Assembly (NCBI GenBank): GCA_042434945.1
Contig: CP170191.1
Coordinates: 3,658,001 to 3,722,000 of the forward strand
Length of the DNA stretch: 64,000 nt
Source of the DNA: Escherichia hormaechei_A
GTDB taxonomy: Bacteria > Pseudomonadota > Gammaproteobacteria > Enterobacterales > Enterobacteriaceae
Reading direction: 5' to 3'
Within the stretch, counting starts at the first letter, position 1. Every line of letters starts with the position of its first letter. A program made the translations under genes and the position numbers. Shown here one piece after another: positions 54,325-63,275 of this stretch. The notes under the pieces were generated by a model. The model searched no databases and was not told where the DNA came from. It was given only the letters and a program-made list of their open reading frames with translations.

Positions 54325-55218
54325 TTAGCGTTTTTCCGCCATTAGCTGCTCCGCCAGCGCTTTCAGCGCTGGCACGAATTTTTCATCCACAGGGGCAAAC
54401 GGCTTACGGCACAGCGGCACGGATACCACGTCCATATAGTGCAGAACCGTTTTCAGACCACGGAACACCCCGGCTTTAATCAGCAGATCGATCACCGTGT
54501 TGCATTCGCTTTGCAGGCGCTGTGCGGTGGCGTTATCCCCTTCACGAACCGCTTTAGCGATCCCCTGATATCGCCAGCCCATGATGTTGTAAGTACTGCC
54601 GATACCACCATCAGCGCCTGCCAGCAAGCCGGAAGCGAAGATTTCGTCGTAACCGTTATAGAGCACCAGATCAGGATGTTCACGACGGATCTGTTCCATC
54701 TGATAGAGATCGCCAGAAGTCTGTTTCAGCGCACCGACGCCAGGCAACGTAACCAGGGTGTTGATCTGATCCAGGGTCAGTTTTACCCCACTCAGGGCTG
54801 GAATGTTGTACACCACCATCGGCAAACCATCCGCTGAATCAATAATTGCCCGATAGTGATCGCAGTGTTCTTCAAAGCTGAAAGGATAGTAGAACGGCGT
54901 GACGGCGGAGACGGCATCGAAGCCATAACGTTTAGCCGATGCCGCAAGTTGTTGGCTTTCGGCGGTGCTGACGCAACCGACGTGGGCGATGAGTTTAATC
55001 TTACCTTTCGCCTCTTCGGCGACGATTTCCAGTACCTGTTCACGCTCGGAAAGGCTTTGTACAAAGGCCTCGCCGGTCGAACCACCCACGTATAAACCGT
55101 CGATGCCCTGCTGAATATTGAACTGAACCATGCGACGCAGACTCGCTTTATCCAGTGCTTGTTGTTGGTCAAAAGGAGTCAGGAGTGCAGCCATTACGCC
55201 ACGTAAATTCGTTGCCAT
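54325..55218 (-). CDS. nanA: N-acetylneuraminate lyase
   Basis: Cleaves Neu5Ac to ManNAc and pyruvate; DHDPS family. 297 residues: GGSTGEAF carboxylate-binding motif, catalytic Tyr (MVVYNIPALSG) and Schiff-base Lys in GALKQTSGD. Residues 1 to about 220 match K-12 as I recall; from about YQGIAKAVREGDNATAQRLQ onward the sequence is diverged. This places a sequence switch within the gene near 54560. Confidence 0.97.
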   Translation of the reverse strand: MATNLRGVMAALLTPFDQQQALDKASLRRMVQFNIQQGIDGLYVGGSTGEAFVQSLSEREQVLEIVAEEAKGKIKLIAHVGCVSTAESQQLAASAKRYGFDAVSAVTPFYYPFSFEEHCDHYRAIIDSADGLPMVVYNIPALSGVKLTLDQINTLVTLPGVGALKQTSGDLYQMEQIRREHPDLVLYNGYDEIFASGLLAGADGGIGSTYNIMGWRYQGIAKAVREGDNATAQRLQSECNTVIDLLIKAGVFRGLKTVLHYMDVVSVPLCRKPFAPVDEKFVPALKALAEQLMAEKR

Positions 55219-55253
55219 AAATACCTCTGAAGTGATGCTTGTCTGATAAACGA

Positions 55254-55276
55254 TATACCTTTATACCTGTTATACC
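55254..55276 (-). promoter_or_regulatory. NanR operator: three GGTATA repeats
   Basis: On the minus strand GGTATA occurs three times at 8-9 bp spacing (plus-strand TATACC at 55254, 55262 and 55271). This is the known NanR site overlapping the nanATEK promoter; sialic acid relieves repression. It lies about 35 bp upstream of the nanA ATG. Confidence 0.88.
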
Positions 55277-55339
55277 AGATCAATTAAGCAACACCCTATA
55301 CAGAAAGCTTATAATGCGATCTGCTTCACTAAAGTGGCA

Positions 55340-56122
55340 TTATTTCTTTTTGTTGGTGGTCTGACCGAAAGCGTGCCAGGTAGCAGAGACGCTGTTGAGA
55401 TGCGATTGCAACGCACGATCGGCTTCGTCAGGATCATGACGGCGGATCGCATCAACGATCGCAATATGCTGTTGATAACTAACGTTGTTATGTTCGTGCA
55501 GTGCCTGATCGGTAACCGTTGGGCGTGCGGCAATAAGCCAGTCGAGCAGGGCAACGTGGATCGCCATGAAGATTGGGTTACCGGGGATCTCCGCCAGCAC
55601 GCGGTGGAAATCAACGTCTGAACGAATGAATGCCGCGTTGTTATCCAGCGACTGACTGTTGATTTCCAGTGCTTTTGCCAGCAAATCGATTTGCTCATCG
55701 GTGGCATGTTCAGCCGCATAGCGCACCAGACTGGATTCAAAGAACAGACGTAATTGTTCGAAATGGGCAATCCCACCGGGATGAGAAAGGAAATCTTTCG
55801 CCATGCCGGAAAGCTCACCGATGATAGTGTCCGCAGAAGGACGCGAGACGCGAGCGCGTTCGCCGTTGTTTATTTGCACCAGACCTTTGCGTTTTAACGC
55901 TGCCAGCGCTTCACGCACCGAAGGACGCCCGACGTTAAAGAACGCCATCAGTTCGCGTTCAGACGGTAATTGTTCACCTTCGCCAAATTCACGACGGCGG
56001 ATCATCTGTTCCAGCTCTTCTTCCACCATTTCGGAGAGTTTTTTGCGCGCCAGCGGCCGACGGCGCAGGCTGCGACCAATGGTTTCATCAGAGTTTTCAG
56101 CTTTAAGATCAGTCGGTTTCAT
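55340..56122 (-). CDS. nanR: GntR/FadR-family sialic acid repressor NanR
   Basis: Represses nanATK, nanC and nanM; induced by Neu5Ac. 260 residues against 263 in K-12. Winged helix (REFGEGEQLPSERELMAFFN, RPSVREALAALKRKGLVQIN), then FCD effector domain. The body matches K-12 as I recall, but the first ~20 residues (MKPTDLKAENSDETIGRSLR) differ, so the 5' end belongs to a diverged patch. dcuD, expected between nanR and sspB, is absent. Confidence 0.96.
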   Translation of the reverse strand: MKPTDLKAENSDETIGRSLRRRPLARKKLSEMVEEELEQMIRRREFGEGEQLPSERELMAFFNVGRPSVREALAALKRKGLVQINNGERARVSRPSADTIIGELSGMAKDFLSHPGGIAHFEQLRLFFESSLVRYAAEHATDEQIDLLAKALEINSQSLDNNAAFIRSDVDFHRVLAEIPGNPIFMAIHVALLDWLIAARPTVTDQALHEHNNVSYQQHIAIVDAIRRHDPDEADRALQSHLNSVSATWHAFGQTTNKKK

Positions 56123-56224
56123 TGCAGTCCGGTGCCATTGAAGGAAAACAGTTCATCATAACACAGGAAATTAGAGGGGGCGAAAAGGGACCGAAAGCAA
56201 AACAGGCCCGTCGGGCCTGTTTGT

Positions 56225-56722
56225 TTATTTCACAACGCGCAGTGCGGGACGACCACCGCGTGGTGGTGGCTCGTCATCCGGATCGGTGTCGTCATTATGA
56301 TCGGGTTTATCGCCATCGATGACAGACATTACCGTGTCGCTTTCGCGTTCATCGGATGCCTCTTCATCATTCATGATGCTGGTATCTTCATCGTAGGCAG
56401 CTTCAGGCTCAAACATCGTGCCTGCGCCATTTTCACGGGCGTAGATAGCCAGCACGGCAGCCAGCGGCACAGAAACCTGACGCGGAATGCCACCAAAGCG
56501 CGCGTTAAAGCGCACCTCATCATTCGCCAGTTCCAGATTGCCGACAGCACGCGGCGCAATGTTGAGTACGATTTGCCCGTCACGCGCATATTCCATAGGA
56601 ACCTGCACGCCAGGGAGCGTCACATCCACCACCAGGTGCGGCGTGAGCTGGTTATCCAGCAACCACTCATAGAATGCACGCAGCAGATAGGGACGACGTG
56701 GTGTTAGCTGTGACAAATCCAT
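56225..56722 (-). CDS. sspB: ClpXP adaptor SspB
   Basis: Delivers ssrA-tagged proteins to ClpXP and also RseA. 165 residues: folded dimer domain (1-110), flexible acidic linker, and the ClpX-binding tail RGGRPALRVVK. Folded part matches K-12; the linker (NDEEASDERESDTVMSV...HNDDTDPDDE) differs, placing another sequence switch near 56370. Follows sspA closely. Confidence 0.97.
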   Translation of the reverse strand: MDLSQLTPRRPYLLRAFYEWLLDNQLTPHLVVDVTLPGVQVPMEYARDGQIVLNIAPRAVGNLELANDEVRFNARFGGIPRQVSVPLAAVLAIYARENGAGTMFEPEAAYDEDTSIMNDEEASDERESDTVMSVIDGDKPDHNDDTDPDDEPPPRGGRPALRVVK

Positions 56723-56727
56723 ACAGA

Positions 56728-57366
56728 TTAACTCCGGCCCAGACGCATTTCACGTTCTGCTTCAGTTAAAGAAGCAAGGAAAGAGTCACGCTCAAAGACG
56801 CGGGTCATATAGCCTTTCAGCTCTTTCGCACCCGGGCCGCTGAACTCGATGCCCAGTTGCGGCAGACGCCACAGCAGCGGAGCAAGATAGCAATCGACCA
56901 GGCTGAACTCATCGCTCAGGAAGTACGGCTTCTGACCGAAGACCGGCGCAATCGCCAGCAGTTCTTCGCGCAGTTGCTTACGTGCGGCATCTGCTTCAGA
57001 AGCTGAACCGTTGATGATGGTGTTCATCAGCGTGTACCAGTCTTTTTCGATGCGATGCATGTACAGACGGCTTTCACCGCGAGCTACCGGGTAAACAGGC
57101 ATCAGTGGCGGATGCGGGAAACGCTCATCCAGATATTCCATAATGATGCGAGATTCCCACAGGGTCAGCTCACGATCCACCAGGGTCGGAACGCTCTGAT
57201 TCGGGTTGAGGTCAATCAGATCCTGAGGCGGATTGTCCTTTTCCACGTGTTCGATCTCGAAACTTACACCTTTCTCAGCCAGCACAATGCGGACCTGATG
57301 GCTATAGATGTCAGTAGGACCGGAAAACAGCGTCATTACCGAACGTTTGTTGGCAGCGACAGCCAT
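56728..57366 (-). CDS. sspA: Stringent starvation protein A
   Basis: GST-fold RNA polymerase-associated protein, used in acid tolerance and H-NS control, and as co-activator of phage P1 late genes. 212 residues; no catalytic GST residues needed. N-terminal thioredoxin-like part (MTLFSGPTDIYSHQVRIVLA). 5 bp before sspB. Confidence 0.98.
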   Translation of the reverse strand: MAVAANKRSVMTLFSGPTDIYSHQVRIVLAEKGVSFEIEHVEKDNPPQDLIDLNPNQSVPTLVDRELTLWESRIIMEYLDERFPHPPLMPVYPVARGESRLYMHRIEKDWYTLMNTIINGSASEADAARKQLREELLAIAPVFGQKPYFLSDEFSLVDCYLAPLLWRLPQLGIEFSGPGAKELKGYMTRVFERDSFLASLTEAEREMRLGRS

Positions 57367-57760
57367 GAAAACCTCCAGGTATAGTCAGAATTTTTACTGC
57401 TACCAGCCACCAGGTGGCCAGTCAGAAGTTGTGTTACCCAATAAGGAACGACTCTCTTTGTTCGAAAATCAAACAAAAAATGAGCAATACCCGACATTTG
57501 GGCAGAAAATTGGATGATAGTTTACCAGATTTTGCGACCATTGTGGTGAGTCGATGCCGGAAATGGGGAAAAAGAGATGCGCTTTAGTCTGAAATAGTTG
57601 ACTTAGTCCCTTATTGGCGATGTGGTTTTTGTTTTACCTGTCTGTCAGGTGGCAGCAAAAAGCAACTTTCCAGTTTTTACGCTGATTCAGATTTTAGCTA
57701 TAAAAAAACCCGCCGAAGCGGGTTTTTTCGAAAATTGTTTTCTGCCGGAGCAGAAGCCAA
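57367..57760 (-). promoter_or_regulatory. Intergenic region upstream of sspA (394 bp)
   Basis: Holds the sspA promoter and, at its far end, the rpsI terminator. The stretch is AT-rich around 57460-57560. A sigma factor cannot be assigned with confidence from sequence. No ORF with a convincing start is present. Confidence 0.5.
57702..57729 (-). terminator. Terminator of rplM-rpsI
   Basis: AAAAAAACCCGC-CGAA-GCGGGTTTTTT is a perfect stem with a stable GNRA-type loop and T tracts on both sides; 32 bp after the rpsI stop. Confidence 0.92.
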
Positions 57761-58156
<396 letters not shown>

Positions 58157-58168
58157 CTATAATCCCGA

Positions 58169-58684
<516 letters not shown>

Positions 58685-58760
58685 CTACCCCTTCGAATAG
58701 CCTATGCCAGCACACAAAAAGTTTTGGGAAAAAAACTTTCTTGTAACGTGGGGTCGCAGG

Positions 58761-58766
58761 ATTATA
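58761..58766 (-). promoter_or_regulatory. -10 box of the rplM-rpsI promoter
   Basis: Minus strand TATAAT stands about 165 bp before rplM. No good -35 at 17 bp is visible, so the assignment is tentative. A GGGGTC...GACCCC hairpin lies just upstream (58775-58792). Confidence 0.45.
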
Positions 58767-58815
58767 GAGAAGTCGGGGTCAAAGATCGACCCCTTTTTGT
58801 GATTTGTGGCAGGTT

Positions 58816-59943
58816 TTAACCTGCTAAATGCTCGCGCTTCAGATACTCTTCGCTTTGCATCTCTTGCAGACGTGACAGGCAACGCTGGAACTCAAATTTC
58901 AGCCGCTCGCCCTGATAAATTGCATACAGCGGCACTTCTGCACTCACCACTAATTTGACATGGCGCTCGTAAAACTCATCCACCAGCGCAATAAAGCGCC
59001 GCGCTTCGCTCTCCATCAACCGCGTCATAACTGGTACATCAAACAACATGACCGTATGAAAGAGACGTGAGAGCGCAATATAGTCATGCTGACTGCGGGC
59101 GTCGACGCACAGCGTAGTAAAAGAGACCGCCAGCGTCTGGTTCTCGACGCCCATTGTCGCCAATGGCCGATGGTTGATTTCTAACGTCGGTGAATTTTCT
59201 CGTTTCGCCCCCGCCAGCGCCAACCATAGTTTATCCATCTGCGCCCGGGTTTCATCGTTGAGTGGCGAAAGCCACAGATGCGCCTGAGTGAGTGTACGCA
59301 GTCGATAATCAACACCAGCGTCCACGTTCATTACATCACAATGCTGTTTAATGGCATCGATTGCAGGCAGAAAACGCGCACGTTGCAGGCCATTTCGATA
59401 AAGTTCGTCCGGCGGAATATTTGACGTCGCTACCAGGGTAATACCGCGGGTGAACAGGGCTTTCATCAGACCGCCAAGTAGCATGGCGTCGGTAATATCA
59501 GAAACAAAAAATTCGTCAAAACAGAGCACGTCAGTTTCGGCTTTAAAGCGATCGGCAATAATTTCCAGCGGATCGGTCTGCCCCTGTAAGGCAGTTAGCT
59601 CTTCGTGCACCCGCAGCATAAAACGGTGAAAGTGCAGGCGCTGTTTCCGCTCTCCCGGCAGGCTTTGATAGAAAAGGTCCATCAGCCAGGTTTTCCCGCG
59701 TCCTACACCGCCCCACATATATAAGCCACGCACTGGCGTATGCTTTGTGTCTTCGCGTTTACCCCACAGCTTACCGACCCGCGCCATTAGCCCACTCGTC
59801 CTGGGGGCTGGTGGCCTGCTATTGATGAGTTCTTGATAAATAATTTCCAGGCGGCTGACGGCCTCTTTTTGAACGTCGTCGGGTTGATGGCTGCCTTCAT
59901 TGAGCGCCTTCAGGTATTGCGATGTTGGGGTAATGCTTTGCAT
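58816..59943 (-). CDS. zapE: Cell division ATPase ZapE (YhcM)
   Basis: AFG1-like AAA ATPase that destabilises FtsZ polymers during constriction under stress. 375 residues: Walker A GGVGRGKTW, Walker B VLCFDEFFVSDI, C-terminal helical part. Divergent from zapG across about 190 bp. Intact. Confidence 0.95.
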   Translation of the reverse strand: MQSITPTSQYLKALNEGSHQPDDVQKEAVSRLEIIYQELINSRPPAPRTSGLMARVGKLWGKREDTKHTPVRGLYMWGGVGRGKTWLMDLFYQSLPGERKQRLHFHRFMLRVHEELTALQGQTDPLEIIADRFKAETDVLCFDEFFVSDITDAMLLGGLMKALFTRGITLVATSNIPPDELYRNGLQRARFLPAIDAIKQHCDVMNVDAGVDYRLRTLTQAHLWLSPLNDETRAQMDKLWLALAGAKRENSPTLEINHRPLATMGVENQTLAVSFTTLCVDARSQHDYIALSRLFHTVMLFDVPVMTRLMESEARRFIALVDEFYERHVKLVVSAEVPLYAIYQGERLKFEFQRCLSRLQEMQSEEYLKREHLAG

Positions 59944-60136
59944 GATCTTATTGTTATTCCTTGAATAATCGGTGCGCCGTTGTTCACGGTTGACGAAAAA
60001 AAGGCCGTTCTACACTACGCGATATGCAGTCGGGATTCCACTTCTGTGGAATTAACGGTTATAGTGGCATAATCAGCCGCAGGCATGGAGCCTGAAGCCA
60101 ACACCCTACGGAAACAAAAGACAACGGGAGATGTTC

Positions 60137-60535
60137 ATGACCTGGGAATATGCGCTAATTGGGTTAGTCGTCGGCATCATTATTGGTGCTGTGGCCATGC
60201 GTTTTGGTAATCGTAAACTACGCCAGCAACAGGCGTTGCAGTACGAACTGGAAAAGAATAAAGCTGAACTGGACGAGTATCGCGAAGAGCTGGTTAGCCA
60301 CTTTGCCCGCAGCGCGGAATTACTGGATACCATGGCGCACGACTATCGCCAGCTGTATCAGCACATGGCAAAAAGCTCCAGCAGCCTGCTGCCGGAACTG
60401 TCTGCTGAAGCAAACCCGTTCCGTAATCGTCTGGCAGAGTCTGAAGCCAGCAACGATCAGGCACCGGTGCAGATGCCTCGCGACTATTCTGAAGGCGCAT
60501 CCGGCCTGCTGCGTACTGGCGCGAAGCGCGACTAA
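60137..60535 (+). CDS. zapG: Membrane protein YhcB/ZapG (DUF1043)
   Basis: Inner-membrane protein tied to cell division and envelope synthesis. Start MTWEYALIGLVVGIIIGAVA at 60137 gives 132 residues; the ATG two codons upstream is equally open. One N-terminal membrane helix (4-22) followed by a coiled coil (about 30-75) and disordered tail. Function partly known. Confidence 0.93.
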   Translation: MTWEYALIGLVVGIIIGAVAMRFGNRKLRQQQALQYELEKNKAELDEYREELVSHFARSAELLDTMAHDYRQLYQHMAKSSSSLLPELSAEANPFRNRLAESEASNDQAPVQMPRDYSEGASGLLRTGAKRD

Positions 60536-60688
60536 TTTATTTTTCGGGCGCAGCCATTGCGCCCTCCTCTTCTCTCCCTCCCCGACTATCATTTAATCTG
60601 GTGTCTCATTGTTAGCCGTCTGAAAATTCAATAACATCAAACTGTTTTGAATCTCTTTTCTTATCATTCAGGTACGAGAGCAGGAATA

Positions 60689-62056
60689 ATGAAAAAACAA
60701 ACCCAGCTGTTGAGTGCATTAGCGTTAAGTGTCGGGTTAACTCTCTCGGCGTCATTTCAGGCCGTCGCGTCGATTCCAGGCCAGGTTGCCGATCAGGCCC
60801 CTCTCCCCAGTCTGGCTCCAATGCTGGAAAAAGTGCTTCCGGCAGTGGTGAGCGTACGGGTGGAAGGAACGGCCAGTCAGGGACAGAAAATCCCGGAAGA
60901 ATTCAAAAAGTTTTTTGGTGATGATTTACCGGATCAACCTGCACAACCCTTCGAAGGTTTAGGCTCCGGTGTCATCATCAACGCCAGTAAAGGCTATGTG
61001 CTGACCAACAACCATGTGATTAATCAGGCACAGAAAATCAGTATTCAGCTCAATGATGGGCGCGAGTTTGATGCAAAACTGATTGGTAGCGATGACCAGA
61101 GCGATATCGCCCTGTTACAAATTCAAAACCCGAGCAAATTAACGCAAATCGCTATTGCCGACTCCGATAAATTGCGCGTCGGTGATTTTGCCGTAGCGGT
61201 CGGTAACCCATTTGGCCTTGGGCAAACCGCCACCTCTGGCATTGTTTCCGCATTAGGCCGCAGCGGGTTGAATCTTGAAGGTCTGGAAAACTTTATCCAG
61301 ACAGATGCTTCCATTAACCGCGGTAACTCCGGCGGTGCACTATTAAACCTTAACGGTGAGTTAATTGGCATCAACACTGCAATCCTTGCGCCTGGCGGCG
61401 GGAGCGTCGGGATTGGATTTGCCATCCCCAGTAATATGGCGCGAACACTGGCGCAGCAGCTTATCGACTTTGGTGAAATCAAACGCGGTTTGTTAGGCAT
61501 CAAAGGCACCGAGATGAGTGCCGATATCGCCAAAGCCTTCAACCTTGACGTGCAGCGTGGCGCGTTTGTCAGCGAAGTGTTGCCAGGTTCTGGCTCGGCA
61601 AAAGCGGGCGTCAAAGCGGGCGATATTATTACCAGCCTCAACGGCAAACCGCTGAATAGCTTTGCTGAGTTGCGCTCTCGTATCGCGACCACCGAGCCGG
61701 GCACGAAAGTGAAGCTTGGCCTGCTGCGTAACGGCAAACCACTGGAAGTAGAAGTGACGCTCGATACCAGCACCTCTTCGTCGGCCAGCGCTGAAATGAT
61801 CACGCCAGCGCTGGAAGGTGCAACGTTGAGCGATGGTCAGCTAAAAGATGGCGGCAAAGGTATTAAAATCGATGAAGTTGTCAAAGGAAGCCCAGCTGCT
61901 CAGGCTGGCTTGCAAAAAGACGATGTGATCATTGGCGTCAACCGCGATCGGGTGAACTCGATTGCTGAAATGCGTAAAGTGCTGGCGGCAAAACCGGCCA
62001 TCATCGCCCTGCAAATTGTACGCGGCAATGAAAGCATCTATCTGCTGATGCGTTAA
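60689..62056 (+). CDS. degQ: Periplasmic serine endoprotease DegQ
   Basis: HtrA-family protease/chaperone of the periplasm. Start MKKQTQLLSALALSVGLTLS at 60689 (GAGAGCAGGAATA upstream) gives 455 residues with a signal peptide cut at about residue 27. Trypsin-like triad: His in TNNHVI, Asp in DQSDIALL, Ser in NRGNSGGALL; two PDZ domains follow. Lies before degS. Confidence 0.97.
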   Translation: MKKQTQLLSALALSVGLTLSASFQAVASIPGQVADQAPLPSLAPMLEKVLPAVVSVRVEGTASQGQKIPEEFKKFFGDDLPDQPAQPFEGLGSGVIINASKGYVLTNNHVINQAQKISIQLNDGREFDAKLIGSDDQSDIALLQIQNPSKLTQIAIADSDKLRVGDFAVAVGNPFGLGQTATSGIVSALGRSGLNLEGLENFIQTDASINRGNSGGALLNLNGELIGINTAILAPGGGSVGIGFAIPSNMARTLAQQLIDFGEIKRGLLGIKGTEMSADIAKAFNLDVQRGAFVSEVLPGSGSAKAGVKAGDIITSLNGKPLNSFAELRSRIATTEPGTKVKLGLLRNGKPLEVEVTLDTSTSSSASAEMITPALEGATLSDGQLKDGGKGIKIDEVVKGSPAAQAGLQKDDVIIGVNRDRVNSIAEMRKVLAAKPAIIALQIVRGNESIYLLMR

Positions 62057-62063
62057 TGTCGTA

Positions 62064-62097
62064 AACCGGGCATCAGGCTTACGTGTGATGTCCGGTT
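62064..62097. repeat. REP-like inverted repeat between degQ and degS
   Basis: AACCGGGCATCAGGCTTACG followed by TGTGATGTCCGGTT pairs end to end (AACCGG/CCGGTT, CATCA/TGATG), resembling a REP unit; likely a degQ 3'-end structure. Confidence 0.65.
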
Positions 62098-62145
62098 AAC
62101 TCGTGGTATGCTGCTGCCGTTCCCTTTTTTAATGACGCCTCCATC

Positions 62146-63213
62146 ATGTTTGTGAAGCTCTTACGTTCCGTTGCGATTGGATTAATTGTCGGCGCTATTC
62201 TGCTGGTTGCCATGCCTTCGCTGCGCAGCCTTAACCCGCTTTCCACTCCGCAATTTGACAGTACCGATGAGACGCCTGCCAGCTATAATCTGGCGGTTCG
62301 CCGCGCCGCGCCAGCGGTGGTTAACGTTTACAACCGTGGTTTGAACACCAACTCTCACAACCAGCTTGAGATCCGCACCCTGGGATCCGGTGTAATCATG
62401 GATCAACGCGGTTATATCATCACCAATAAACACGTCATCAACGACGCCGATCAGATCATCGTCGCCTTACAGGATGGACGTGTATTTGAAGCATTGCTGG
62501 TGGGATCTGACTCTCTAACCGATCTGGCGGTACTTAAAATTAATGCCACTGGCGGTTTACCTACCATTCCAATTAATGCACGTCGCGTACCGCACATTGG
62601 CGACGTAGTACTGGCGATCGGTAACCCGTACAACCTCGGGCAGACCATTACCCAGGGGATTATTAGTGCCACGGGTCGAATCGGTCTGAACCCGACCGGG
62701 CGGCAAAACTTCCTCCAAACCGATGCTTCCATTAACCACGGTAACTCTGGCGGCGCGCTGGTGAACTCGCTGGGCGAACTGATGGGCATTAATACGCTGT
62801 CGTTTGATAAGAGTAACGATGGCGAAACGCCGGAAGGTATCGGCTTTGCGATTCCTTTCCAGTTAGCAACCAAAATTATGGATAAGCTGATCCGCGATGG
62901 TCGCGTGATCCGCGGCTACATTGGTATCGGCGGACGTGAGATCGCACCACTGCACGCGCAGGGCGGTGGTATAGATCAACTGCAAGGGATCGTGGTTAAT
63001 GAAGTGTCACCTGACGGCCCGGCGGCGAATGCGGGTATTCAGGTCAACGATCTGATTATTTCGGTGGATAACAAACCGGCCATCTCTGCTCTGGAGACGA
63101 TGGATCAGGTGGCGGAAATTCGCCCTGGTTCGGTGATCCCTGTAGTAGTGATGCGTGATGATAAGCAGTTAACGCTGCAGGTCACCATTCAGGAATATCC
63201 GGCAACCAATTAA
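62146..63213 (+). CDS. degS: Site-1 protease DegS of the sigma-E pathway
   Basis: Inner-membrane anchored trimeric protease that senses misfolded outer-membrane protein C-termini and cuts RseA. 355 residues: membrane anchor (about 5-25), protease with His96 (TNKHVI), Asp126 (SLTDLAVL) and Ser201 (GNSGGAL), one PDZ domain. Intact. Confidence 0.98.
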   Translation: MFVKLLRSVAIGLIVGAILLVAMPSLRSLNPLSTPQFDSTDETPASYNLAVRRAAPAVVNVYNRGLNTNSHNQLEIRTLGSGVIMDQRGYIITNKHVINDADQIIVALQDGRVFEALLVGSDSLTDLAVLKINATGGLPTIPINARRVPHIGDVVLAIGNPYNLGQTITQGIISATGRIGLNPTGRQNFLQTDASINHGNSGGALVNSLGELMGINTLSFDKSNDGETPEGIGFAIPFQLATKIMDKLIRDGRVIRGYIGIGGREIAPLHAQGGGIDQLQGIVVNEVSPDGPAANAGIQVNDLIISVDNKPAISALETMDQVAEIRPGSVIPVVVMRDDKQLTLQVTIQEYPATN

Positions 63214-63228
63214 GTCGTGCGCTCAAAA

Positions 63229-63259
63229 CAAAAAACCGGAGTCTGTGCTCCGGTTTTTT
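63229..63259. terminator. Bidirectional terminator between degS and mdh
   Basis: AAAAAACCGGAG-TCTGTG-CTCCGGTTTTTT, a perfect stem with A and T tracts, serves the convergent degS and mdh genes. Confidence 0.92.
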
Positions 63260-63275
63260 ATTATCCGCTAATCAA

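Noticed and set aside
58775..58797. GGGGTC...GACCCC plus T tract as a terminator of a plus-strand gene
   Set aside because: There is no plus-strand gene upstream; the hairpin lies between zapE and the rplM promoter and its T tract has the wrong orientation for zapE.
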